Positions 16,093-22,542 of a DNA stretch of 22,542 nt are shown piece after piece. Made by a program: the position numbers and the translations under genes. Within the stretch, counting starts at the first letter, position 1, and the number at the start of each line of letters is the position of its first letter. Below the pieces are notes generated by a model that worked only from the letters and a program-made list of their open reading frames with translations, was not told the origin of the DNA and did not search any database. The DNA comes from Fibrobacter sp. UBA1765 (GTDB lineage Bacteria > Fibrobacterota > Fibrobacteria > Fibrobacterales > Fibrobacteraceae): contig DCGZ01000065.1 of the NCBI GenBank assembly GCA_002314675.1, positions 1 through 22,542 of the forward strand, read 5' to 3'.

Positions 16093-17478
16093 ATGTTCGG
16101 TTTACATTCTAAAAGAATACAGCGCTTGCATTTTGTAGGTATTGGCGGTGCCGGCATGTCTGGTATCGCAGAAGTCCTGCATGAAAATGGTTTTATTATT
16201 TCGGGCTCCGACATGGGCGAGGGCCCTGTCGTTGACTATTTGAAAAATTTGGGCATTACGATATACCCGACGCACGAAGCAAAGAATGTCGAAAATGTTG
16301 ACTTGCTTGTGTATTCTTCTGCAGTCAAGTTGACTAACCCGGAACTTGTCGAAGCAAATGCCCGCCGTATACCTGTGATCCGCCGTGCCGAAATGCTTGG
16401 CGAACTTATGCGTCTTAAGTACACGCTTGCTATTGCAGGTACGCATGGCAAGACTACAACCACATCTTTGGTAGGCTCCATTTTTGAAACAGCCGAAAAG
16501 GATCCGACTGTAATTGTCGGTGGCATTGTGAAGGGCAAGGGAAGTGGCGCGAAGGTTGGCCGTGGCGAATATCTCATTGCCGAAAGCGATGAATTTGACC
16601 GCAGCTTCCTTTCGATGATGCCAAGTTCTGCAATCATTACCAATATTGATGCAGACCATTTGGATACCTACAAGGATATTAACGAAATCAAGGATGCCTT
16701 TGTTGAATTCGGTAACAAGGTTCCGTTCTATGGCCAGGTTATTGTTTGCATTGACGATGCCAATGTGCAGTCGGTTCTTTCTCGCTTTAGAAAGCCGGTG
16801 ATTACATACGGTTTTAGCCGTCAGGCAAAGTACCATATCGATAACTTGCGCTTTGAAAAGGGTTTCCCTCGTTTTGAAGTGTTCAATGACGGTGTTTCTC
16901 TTGGTGAATTCTCCTTGAAGATTCCTGGCCGTCATAATGTGCTTAATGCAACTGCCGCCATTGCGCTTTCGAATGAAGAAGGCATTGCCTTGAATGTTAT
17001 CCGTGCAGCGGTGGCAAACTTTGAAGGTGTAAAGCGTCGCTTTGAACTTATTGGCGAAACCAAGCGTGGCGCCTATGTGTATGATGACTATGCCCACCAC
17101 CCGACAGAAGTTGCTGCAACCTTGCAGGGGTTCCGCGACGCATTCCCGGACAAGCGCCTGATCGTTGCTTTCCAGCCGCACTTGTTTACTCGTACGCGCG
17201 ACCATTATGAAGAATTCGGCAGCGTGTTTGCAAATTGCGACGTGCTCCTTGCTTGCGATATTTACCCGGCACGCGAACTTCCTATTGAAGGCGTGACTGG
17301 TAACCTTGTTGCCCAGGCTGCAAAGGATCGCGGGCATCGTGACGCTCGCTTTGTCGGTAACATTGAAAACGTGCTTGAAATTTTGAAGAAGGAATTGACA
17401 GGTAATGATGTTGTAGTGCTTATGGGTGCTGGCAACATTACAAAGCTTGGCCCACGCATTTTGGAGGAAGTTGTTTGA
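16093..17478 (+). CDS. murC: UDP-MurNAc:L-alanine ligase MurC
   Basis: The 461-residue product starts with HFVGIGGAGMSGIAEVL, the MurC UDP-binding loop, and has the P-loop AGTHGKTTTT (G116-T123), ESDEFDRSFL, NIDADHLDTY and DDYAHHPTEV motifs of the family. It adds L-alanine to UDP-MurNAc, the first peptide step. It starts 3 bases after murG and overlaps ftsQ by 4. murB and ddl, which often follow murC, are not present. Confidence 0.97.
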   Translation: MFGLHSKRIQRLHFVGIGGAGMSGIAEVLHENGFIISGSDMGEGPVVDYLKNLGITIYPTHEAKNVENVDLLVYSSAVKLTNPELVEANARRIPVIRRAEMLGELMRLKYTLAIAGTHGKTTTTSLVGSIFETAEKDPTVIVGGIVKGKGSGAKVGRGEYLIAESDEFDRSFLSMMPSSAIITNIDADHLDTYKDINEIKDAFVEFGNKVPFYGQVIVCIDDANVQSVLSRFRKPVITYGFSRQAKYHIDNLRFEKGFPRFEVFNDGVSLGEFSLKIPGRHNVLNATAAIALSNEEGIALNVIRAAVANFEGVKRRFELIGETKRGAYVYDDYAHHPTEVAATLQGFRDAFPDKRLIVAFQPHLFTRTRDHYEEFGSVFANCDVLLACDIYPARELPIEGVTGNLVAQAAKDRGHRDARFVGNIENVLEILKKELTGNDVVVLMGAGNITKLGPRILEEVV

Positions 17479-18305
17479 GTCTTTTTCACCCAAGAATCGG
17501 TTATAACCGACGTCAGCGCATATTGAAGCGTATTGCCAAGGTGCAGCATGCTTTTTATATGCTTTGGCGCTGGACATATCGTCGCGGCATATTCTATGCT
17601 GTGGCCTTGTTCGGCTTGGGCTTTGGAATAGAACAGGGTAGAGACCAGTTGCCGGAACTGAATCCGCTTCGCTGGAAGAACGTGAAGACGTTTGAAGTTT
17701 CTGGAAACAACATGGTGACTTTTGAAGATGTCTTGCGAATTGCCGTGCTGGATACTGGTATGCTTTTAAAGGATATCGACGTGGAACAGGTAAAGGAACG
17801 CTTGCTTGCAGAACCTTGGATATCTTCGGTAACAACAAGCGAAAAGTTTCCATCGACTTTTAGAATCGATATCCAGGAATCTACGCCCATTATGAGTTCG
17901 CTTGATGCCGGTCGCTGGGTTGTATATTCTGAAAGGGGCGTTGTACTCCCTCTTTCAACGCAGTCTGCCTATGCGTATCCGATTGTAGATGTCTCTACAA
18001 GGGAAAGCAGGGAAGTTTGCGCCCGGTTCCTTTTTACGATGCTCAAGGAGGCTCCCGAGCTTTATAAAAAGGTGTCGCTAGTAACCGTAGCTCCAGAGGA
18101 ACGTGCTGTAGAAGTGTTCTTTAACGATGTTCGCTTTAAGACTCTCTTCCTTATGGATGGAGACTGGAGCAAGAATGTTTTTGCGCAATACCATAAAATG
18201 ATGCGTAACTATTCTGAGAGCATGGTTGATGTTTCTGTACTTGATTTAAGATTTGAAGGTTTTGCTTATTTGAGGAATTTGGGAAGTCGGAGGAAAAATG
18301 GATAA
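17475..18305 (+). CDS. ftsQ: Cell division protein FtsQ/DivIB
   Basis: The 276-residue product has a basic cytoplasmic N-terminus (about 1-37), one membrane helix (about 37-52), a POTRA domain (about 67-135: VKTFEVSGNNMVTFEDVLRI, then LLAEPWISSVTTSEKFPSTF), and a beta domain with WVVYSERGVVLPL. This is the FtsQ layout. FtsQ links early and late divisome proteins and recruits FtsL/FtsB. The start is a TTG that overlaps the murC stop (TTGA), supported by GGAGG 7 bases upstream. It overlaps ftsA by 8 bases. Identity rests on layout and position because sequence conservation is low. Confidence 0.92.
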   Translation: MSLFHPRIGYNRRQRILKRIAKVQHAFYMLWRWTYRRGIFYAVALFGLGFGIEQGRDQLPELNPLRWKNVKTFEVSGNNMVTFEDVLRIAVLDTGMLLKDIDVEQVKERLLAEPWISSVTTSEKFPSTFRIDIQESTPIMSSLDAGRWVVYSERGVVLPLSTQSAYAYPIVDVSTRESREVCARFLFTMLKEAPELYKKVSLVTVAPEERAVEVFFNDVRFKTLFLMDGDWSKNVFAQYHKMMRNYSESMVDVSVLDLRFEGFAYLRNLGSRRKNG

Positions 18306-19554
18306 TACGCAGACGATAAATGAAGATGATATAGTAGTCGGCGTTGATATTGGCGCCTCTAAGATTGTTGTAGTAATCGGGCTCCTGCAAGAAGATGGGA
18401 CAGTCCGTTATTTGGGCTATGGCAATCAGCCGTTAAAGCTTGGGAGCAGTAGCGATTTGCAGACCACGATCGAGGCTCTGCAAAAGGCTATTCACGAAGC
18501 TGAAATTATGACAGGTAACGACGTAAAGCGCGTTTACCTTGGCATTGGCGGTGAGTCGCTCCGCGTTGTACAGGGCACCGGTAGTGTTCCTGTAGAAAGT
18601 GGCGAAGTTACTGCAGAAGATATTGAAAATGTGAACCGTAGTGCGATTTCGTTTGTCCATTCTGGTTCCTTTGAAATAGTTCACAAGTTTAACGTAAGTT
18701 ATAGGCTTGATAACCAGCAAGAAACCTACAAGAACCCGATCAGAATGAGCTGCACAAAGCTTTCTGCCGTGGTGAATGTAGTTGTCGCTCCAAAGAATGT
18801 CGTTGAAAATGCTAAAAAGTGTGTGATTCAGGCTGGCTACCAGTTGGAGGCGTGCGTCTTGGAACCGTATGCGGCAGGCCTTTCTGTACTTACGCCAGAT
18901 GAAAAGGAACTTGGCGTAGCTGTTCTTGATCTTGGTGCGCATTCAACGGATCTTGCTGTGTTCAAGGACGATTACATTTGGCACACGGCTAGCCTTCCGG
19001 CTGGCGGCTTGAATATTACAAGCGACATTACCCGAGCTTTCCAGGTTCCTATCGCAATGGCCCGTGCAGAAGAAATCAAAAAGCAGCATGGTACTTGCGT
19101 AAACAACAACCTGATTGAAGACGAAACGATCGCGGTTCCTGGTGTTGGTGACCGTGGCGATGTTCCATGCTCTCGAAAGCTGCTTGCCGGCGTGATTCGT
19201 GAACGCTTGAAGCAGATTTTCCAGTTGTATGCCGATTACATGGAACGCCACAAGTTGTTTGATTCCTTGAAGGGCGGAATTGTCATTACTGGCGGATCGT
19301 CTTCTATTGAAGGGCTTGCACAGCTTGCGAGCGAAGTGTTTGGCCATTCTGTTCGTTGTGGAAAGCCGCAGCCGAAATCAGGATTGCTGGATGCGTTTTC
19401 AAATCCGGTTTATGCCACAGGCATTGGCCTTTTGGAATTTGCCGCTCAGCAGCAGAAAGCTCAAAAGCGTAGTACCCGCAAATTGCCGATTGGCGGTTTG
19501 CCAAAAACATTTGGTCAAAAGTTTGCTGACCTTTTGAAAAAAATTAAACCATAA
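18298..19554 (+). CDS. ftsA: Cell division protein FtsA
   Basis: The 418-residue product has the actin-like ATPase fold of FtsA: VGVDIGASKIVVVIG (14-28) is phosphate-binding loop 1, followed by the SHS2 (1C) domain, VLDLGAHSTDLAVF (phosphate 2) and GGIVITGGSSSIEGL (adenosine motif). A C-terminal amphipathic helix (about 402-418, KTFGQKFADLLKKIK) fits the membrane-targeting sequence. FtsA tethers FtsZ filaments to the membrane and recruits later division proteins. GGAGG lies 5 bases before the ATG, inside ftsQ. ftsZ follows after 31 bases. Confidence 0.96.
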   Translation: MDNTQTINEDDIVVGVDIGASKIVVVIGLLQEDGTVRYLGYGNQPLKLGSSSDLQTTIEALQKAIHEAEIMTGNDVKRVYLGIGGESLRVVQGTGSVPVESGEVTAEDIENVNRSAISFVHSGSFEIVHKFNVSYRLDNQQETYKNPIRMSCTKLSAVVNVVVAPKNVVENAKKCVIQAGYQLEACVLEPYAAGLSVLTPDEKELGVAVLDLGAHSTDLAVFKDDYIWHTASLPAGGLNITSDITRAFQVPIAMARAEEIKKQHGTCVNNNLIEDETIAVPGVGDRGDVPCSRKLLAGVIRERLKQIFQLYADYMERHKLFDSLKGGIVITGGSSSIEGLAQLASEVFGHSVRCGKPQPKSGLLDAFSNPVYATGIGLLEFAAQQQKAQKRSTRKLPIGGLPKTFGQKFADLLKKIKP

Positions 19555-19585
19555 ACATTAACACTCAAATCACAGGGAGATTATT

Positions 19586-21265
19586 ATGAGTGATTTCATG
19601 ACTATCGAAGGTAAGTCCCACATCCAATTGGATGAGACTTTTTCTCAGAATGCGAAGGTAAAGGTTGTCGGTGTTGGTGGCGCCGGTGGCAATGCCCTTA
19701 ACCGTATGAAGGAAATGAATATCCAGAATGTGGAATTCATCGCTGTAAATACGGATGCGCTCGCTCTTGACAACAGCCTCGCCGATGAAAAAATTGCAAT
19801 CGGTAAGGAAACCACAAAGAACCTTGGCGCTGGCGCTCGCCCGGAGGTTGGCCGCAAGGCAATTCTTGAAGACCGCGATACGGTTGCTAAGAAGCTTGAA
19901 GGTGCCGACATGGTCTTTATCGCTGCAGGTATGGGTGGCGGTACAGGTACAGGTGCAGCACCGGTTGTAGCTGAAATTGCACGCAGCCTTGGTATCTTGA
20001 CTGTTGCTGTCGTTTGTATGCCGTTCAAGTTCGAAGGCCCAATCCGCCGTCGCAATGCAAAGAATGGTATGGCAGCCCTCAAGGAACAGGTGGATTCCAT
20101 CATTGTTATCGACAATAACAAGATCATGGATATCATCGAAAAATCTACAACAACCGAAAAGGCTTACCTCAAGGTTGATGAAGTTCTTGGTGACGCTGTA
20201 CGCGGTGTTGTCGATATCATTATGCGCCCTGGTACAATCAATATTGACTTCCAGGATATCCGTCGCATTATGGAAAATGGTGGCAAGGCTCTTATGGGTA
20301 CCGGTTGCGCCGAAGGTGAAGATCGTGCTCTCAAGGCTGCTGAATCTGCAATTACATGCCCACTCCTTGGAGACGTAAATATTCAGGGTGCTTCTGGCAT
20401 TCTTGTAAACATTTCCCATGGCGAAAACTTTACCATGATGGAACTTGATGCAGCCATGAACTACATCACAGAAGCTATCGGCATTTCTATGGATGACGAT
20501 GACCTTGATGAAGGTAACGAAGAAATTATCTTCGGCGACTGCATGGTTCCGGAACTTGGCGAAAAGGTTACTGTGACTGTTTTTGCAACCAAGTTCTTTG
20601 GCGATATCCGTGAAGCTGCCGTAGCTCAGTCTTATACACAGCAGTTTGTTGCTCCGCAGCCGATGCAGCCTGTAATTCAGCCGGTTGCCCAGCCAGTTCA
20701 ACAGCCGACAGTTCAGCAGCCGGTAGTAATGCCGCAGACAGCAATGCAGCAGCAGGTTCAACAGCCGGCTCCACAGCAGCCAGCCGTAGCCCATGGTCAA
20801 AATCCGTTTGTCCGTCGCGAATCCTACACTCCGCCAAAGACAACGAACTTTGCAGCAATGCTTGTAACCCCGAAAGTTGAAGAACGCGTAGAAACCCCGG
20901 CACCTGTGCAGACAACAATGCAGTTTGCAGGTTTTGCCGGTACTCAGGATCTCCGTGCAGTTACCGCTCATGAAGAAGAACTTGTTGCGCCTAAGCATGT
21001 TGAAGTAGCTCCACAGCAGAGCCAGCCGACATTCCAGCAGCCAACATTTAACACGCAGTCCTTCAGTCAGTTCCAGCAGCCGACCTTGAGTGATCAGCCG
21101 TCTTTTGCAGAACAGCCGACCATTACTCAGCCAGCCTTGAACATGAATGCTGATACCGTTGCTGGTGGCATCGACCTTTCTGCATCTCCGTCTGCTTCTT
21201 ACAAGAGCGATACCCGTAGCATGGAAAGCCTCCGTGGTGGCTTCATGAACGGTTCTGACTTTTAA
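19586..21265 (+). CDS. ftsZ: Cell division GTPase FtsZ with long Pro/Gln-rich linker
   Basis: The 559-residue product is well above the usual 350-400. The GTPase core (about 24-338) has VVGVGGAGGNALNRM, the tubulin signature GGGTGTG (117-123) and the T7 loop NIDFQD (219-224), so it should polymerise normally. After residue 345 comes a roughly 200-residue linker rich in Gln and Pro, interrupted at about 404-430 by a less repetitive island containing NPFVRR (406-411). The extreme C-terminus (SMESLRGGFMNGSDF) lacks the usual IPxFLR-type peptide that binds FtsA. GGGAG lies about 6 bases before the ATG. It is the last gene of the cluster. Confidence 0.97.
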   Translation: MSDFMTIEGKSHIQLDETFSQNAKVKVVGVGGAGGNALNRMKEMNIQNVEFIAVNTDALALDNSLADEKIAIGKETTKNLGAGARPEVGRKAILEDRDTVAKKLEGADMVFIAAGMGGGTGTGAAPVVAEIARSLGILTVAVVCMPFKFEGPIRRRNAKNGMAALKEQVDSIIVIDNNKIMDIIEKSTTTEKAYLKVDEVLGDAVRGVVDIIMRPGTINIDFQDIRRIMENGGKALMGTGCAEGEDRALKAAESAITCPLLGDVNIQGASGILVNISHGENFTMMELDAAMNYITEAIGISMDDDDLDEGNEEIIFGDCMVPELGEKVTVTVFATKFFGDIREAAVAQSYTQQFVAPQPMQPVIQPVAQPVQQPTVQQPVVMPQTAMQQQVQQPAPQQPAVAHGQNPFVRRESYTPPKTTNFAAMLVTPKVEERVETPAPVQTTMQFAGFAGTQDLRAVTAHEEELVAPKHVEVAPQQSQPTFQQPTFNTQSFSQFQQPTLSDQPSFAEQPTITQPALNMNADTVAGGIDLSASPSASYKSDTRSMESLRGGFMNGSDF

Positions 21266-21283
21266 ACACACAACCACACCACG

Positions 21284-21302
21284 CACCTATCCACAATAGG
21301 TG
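21284..21302 (+). other. Short perfect hairpin after ftsZ
   Basis: CACCTAT and ATAGGTG form a perfect 7-bp stem with a 5-base loop, 18 bases past the ftsZ stop. There is no U-tract directly after it. It may protect the mRNA 3' end or have no role. Confidence 0.4.
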
Positions 21303-21314
21303 CAACACAACAAC

Positions 21315-21360
21315 GAGGATCGCTGCGGTCTCCCTGCCGTGGCGGTCCTCAAATTTTTTT
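21315..21360 (+). terminator. Strong intrinsic terminator of the dcw operon
   Basis: A 14-bp stem (21315-21328 with 21337-21350; three G-T pairs, GAGGA/TCCTC at the base) closes an 8-base loop and is followed by AAA and seven Ts. It lies 50 bases after ftsZ and insulates the cluster from the next gene. Confidence 0.93.
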
Positions 21361-21375
21361 GTAAAATTACATTTT

Positions 21376-21391
21376 ATGCGAATATTTGCAT
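21376..21391. promoter_or_regulatory. Near-palindrome upstream of the MTHFR-like gene, candidate operator
   Basis: ATGC-G-AATATT-T-GCAT is symmetric at 14 of 16 positions and ends 7 bases before the -35 box of the downstream promoter; another GCAT overlaps that box at 21396-21399. The location suits a regulator site, but near-palindromes of this size are expected several times by chance in 22 kb. Confidence 0.3.
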
Positions 21392-21398
21392 AAACGCA

Positions 21399-21427
21399 TT
21401 GACAAAACGTGAACGAATACCTATACT
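21399..21427 (+). promoter_or_regulatory. Sigma-70 promoter of the MTHFR-like gene
   Basis: TTGACA (perfect -35), a 17-base spacer and TATACT (one mismatch from the -10 consensus). This is the best promoter in the window. The predicted transcription start is about 21433-21435, which is the ATG of the next gene (21434). Confidence 0.85.
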
Positions 21428-21433
21428 TTAAGT

Positions 21434-22189
21434 ATGAATTTTGAATTGCCCTTAGCTACTGCCCTTGAACTTGTTCCGCGTTCCCTTGATTTGCTTTTGC
21501 AGGAATCCAAGGATAATATGTCTACTTTTTCTTGGATTTCTTCCTTGAATATCCCGGAAATCAAGTCTGTTCCGCTAAAATCCTTTGAAGCTACGGAATA
21601 TTTGCTAAAAAACGGTATTAAGCAGGTTACTCCGCATTTTCGAATGATTGACCGCACCTTTTCGGAATTGATGGATTTGATTGGTAAGCTTGTTGACCTC
21701 GGCCTTGAACGCGTGCTTTTGATTGGCGGAGATGCCCCGAATGATCCTGAATTCCAGCCGTCGGGCTTGACTACTGTAGCTGCCATTAGGGAAGTTCGCA
21801 GGCAGTACCCGAACTTAAAGATTTATGCGGGCATTGACCAGTATAGGCAATCCTTTAGGGAAGAACTTGATTATGCGTTCCGCAAGCGCGATGCCGGCTG
21901 TGACGGCTTTTACACGCAGCCCTTCTTTTCTGTAGGCATGCTTGAACTTTGGTTAGAACAGCTTGCTGATTCTGAGCTTTGGGCTGGCATTGCCCCTGTA
22001 ATTTCAGAAAAATCCAGGCTTTACTGGGTTCGTACTAACAAGACCGTATTTCCGCCGAATTACCAGTTTACAATGGAATATAACACGTTCATTGCACGCA
22101 AGCTTTTGAATGCCATATCGCGAGCAGACCAGCGAGCCTATTTAATGCCGGTCCGTGTAGATGCCAAGGAATATATCGCCGGACTCTAG
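21434..22189 (+). CDS. Methylenetetrahydrofolate reductase-like protein (MetF family, divergent)
   Basis: The 251-residue product resembles the FAD-linked MTHFR barrel: LELVPRS (11-17) matches the FE-x-x-PP start with E12 at the catalytic glutamate position, TPHFRMIDR (66-74) matches the HxxxRD strand, LLIGGDAPND (95-104) puts D100 at the flavin aspartate, and GFYTQPFF (158-165) gives the folate-contacting Gln (Q162). MetF makes 5-methyl-THF for methionine synthesis. At 251 residues it is shorter than Escherichia coli MetF (296), so another folate-related role is possible. Because the E12 motif lies upstream, ATG 21434 is preferred over ATG 21518 (residue 29, with AAGGA 4 bases before). ATG 21434 lacks a Shine-Dalgarno and coincides with the predicted transcript start. 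Confidence 0.72.
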   Translation: MNFELPLATALELVPRSLDLLLQESKDNMSTFSWISSLNIPEIKSVPLKSFEATEYLLKNGIKQVTPHFRMIDRTFSELMDLIGKLVDLGLERVLLIGGDAPNDPEFQPSGLTTVAAIREVRRQYPNLKIYAGIDQYRQSFREELDYAFRKRDAGCDGFYTQPFFSVGMLELWLEQLADSELWAGIAPVISEKSRLYWVRTNKTVFPPNYQFTMEYNTFIARKLLNAISRADQRAYLMPVRVDAKEYIAGL

Positions 22190-22229
22190 TGGCTTGAGGA
22201 TATTGTTGGCTGTTGCCGACGTCTGTGAT

Positions 22230-22255
22230 AATTCAGAATTAAGAATTCAGAATTA
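22230..22255. repeat. AT-rich 12-base direct repeat pair
   Basis: AATTCAGAATTA occurs at 22230-22241 and again at 22244-22255, two exact copies with a 14-base period, immediately before the first palindromic element. Confidence 0.7.
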
Positions 22256-22269
22256 TGAATTTTCATTTT

Positions 22270-22330
22270 GTCATCGACTTGATCGAAGATCTCGGCATTG
22301 TAGAGATTCTCGGTCGGGGCCGAGAATGAC
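22270..22330. repeat. Palindromic repeat element 1 (GTCAT...ATGAC)
   Basis: The 61-base element starts with GTCAT and ends with ATGAC. Its right half contains a perfect 8-bp hairpin, ATTCTCGG/CCGAGAAT (22306-22313 with 22320-22327). The left arm (to 22293) matches the reverse complement of the right arm at 12 of the 18 inner positions. It resembles small dispersed palindromes seen between genes in several bacterial phyla. Confidence 0.6.
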
Positions 22331-22425
22331 GACGTTGGAAATTTTACTTTTTTCGCCATGACATGTTAAGCTACAATTTCTGTCGTCTTCTGTATTCTGT
22401 TCTCTGTATTCTTGTATCTTAACTT

Positions 22426-22502
22426 GTCATTAAGAGCAACGCGAAGTAATCTAGAACAAGCCTAGTTCACTGGCTAGATTGCCGCGCTTCGCTCGCAACG
22501 AC
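22426..22502. repeat. Palindromic repeat element 2 (29-base imperfect inverted repeat)
   Basis: Arms 22426-22454 and 22474-22502 match at 21 of 29 positions (outer GTC/GAC, inner AATCTAG/CTAGATT) around a 19-base loop. The pattern GTCATT..GAGC..GCGAAG..AATCT is typical of intergenic palindromic repeats in bacteria that turn up in many copies per genome. No coding capacity. Confidence 0.65.
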
Positions 22503-22542
22503 ACTGTGTGTTACAAATTTCTTGTATCTTGCGTCTGGCTCT

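Larger units (their letters stand above)
22190..22542. other. Non-coding tail rich in short repeats
   Basis: This 353-base stretch has no credible gene. It is AT-rich, with low-complexity TTCTGTA-like runs, and contains two GTCAT-type palindromic elements (22270-22330, 22426-22502), a 12-base direct repeat pair at 22230-22255, and TTCTTGTATCTT at 22409-22420 and 22519-22530, on either side of the second palindrome. The short open frame at 22161-22361 crosses the repeats and is not coding-like. Confidence 0.7.

Noticed and set aside
16102..17853. A 583-residue open frame antisense to murC-ftsQ
   Set aside because: murC and ftsQ on the other strand are certain, and the antisense product shows no family motif. 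Strong codon bias in the real genes (few TTA, CTA and TCA codons) leaves the reverse frame free of stops.
20640..20790. CAG/CCG-rich DNA in ftsZ as a tandem repeat or CRISPR-like array
   Set aside because: Units vary in length and sequence and simply encode the Gln/Pro-rich linker; there are no conserved repeats with unique spacers.
19565..21286. A 573-residue open frame antisense to ftsZ
   Set aside because: It mirrors ftsZ almost exactly, has a Leu/Arg/Cys-rich composition unlike a real protein, and is explained by ftsZ codon bias.
22161..22361. A 66-residue open frame after the MTHFR-like gene
   Set aside because: It starts inside the preceding gene and runs through repeat elements; composition is not protein-like.

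Overview
The window reads as a chromosomal segment of a Gram-negative-type bacterium, most likely Fibrobacter or a close relative. This is judged from protein character, a lipoprotein with a lipobox, a PPi-dependent phosphofructokinase, and a meso-DAP-type MurE; no rRNA or search result is available to confirm it. Almost all sequence is coding. No tRNA, rRNA, CRISPR array, prophage or insertion sequence is visible.

Left part (1-7199). A truncated pfp gene (minus strand) runs off the left edge. Divergent from it is a three-gene plus-strand operon: an NfeD-family membrane protease-like protein, the flotillin-like FloA, and an unrecognised membrane-anchored charged protein. A bidirectional hairpin terminator separates this operon from a convergent Na+/alanine (AGCS) symporter. 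Next come two more minus-strand genes: a small unknown lipoprotein and an unknown protein with a class I methyltransferase-like core.

Centre (7358-21360). A compact dcw (division and cell wall) cluster runs on the plus strand: mraZ, rsmH, ftsL, ftsI, murE, murF, ftsW, murG, murC, ftsQ, ftsA, ftsZ. Neighbours overlap by 4-14 bp or are separated by at most 31 bp, and a strong terminator follows ftsZ. Upstream of mraZ is a phased array of GTGG boxes, the expected look of an MraZ autoregulatory operator. The cluster makes the cytoplasmic and lipid-linked peptidoglycan precursors (MurE, MurF, MurC, MurG), polymerises and crosslinks septal wall (FtsW, FtsI), and assembles the divisome (FtsZ, FtsA, FtsQ, FtsL). 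mraY and murD, normally between murF and ftsW, are absent; only 12 bp lie there. murB and ddl are absent too.

Right part (21361-22542). A methylenetetrahydrofolate-reductase-like gene has a near-consensus sigma-70 promoter whose predicted start point falls on the ATG, so its mRNA is probably leaderless. The last 353 bp are non-coding and hold two imperfect palindromic repeat elements, both starting with GTCAT, plus short AT-rich direct repeats.

No wholly new system is evident. The best leads are the MraZ operator array, the missing mraY/murD, the altered EPN motif in FtsW, the unusual FtsZ tail, the leaderless starts, and the third gene of the nfeD-floA operon.
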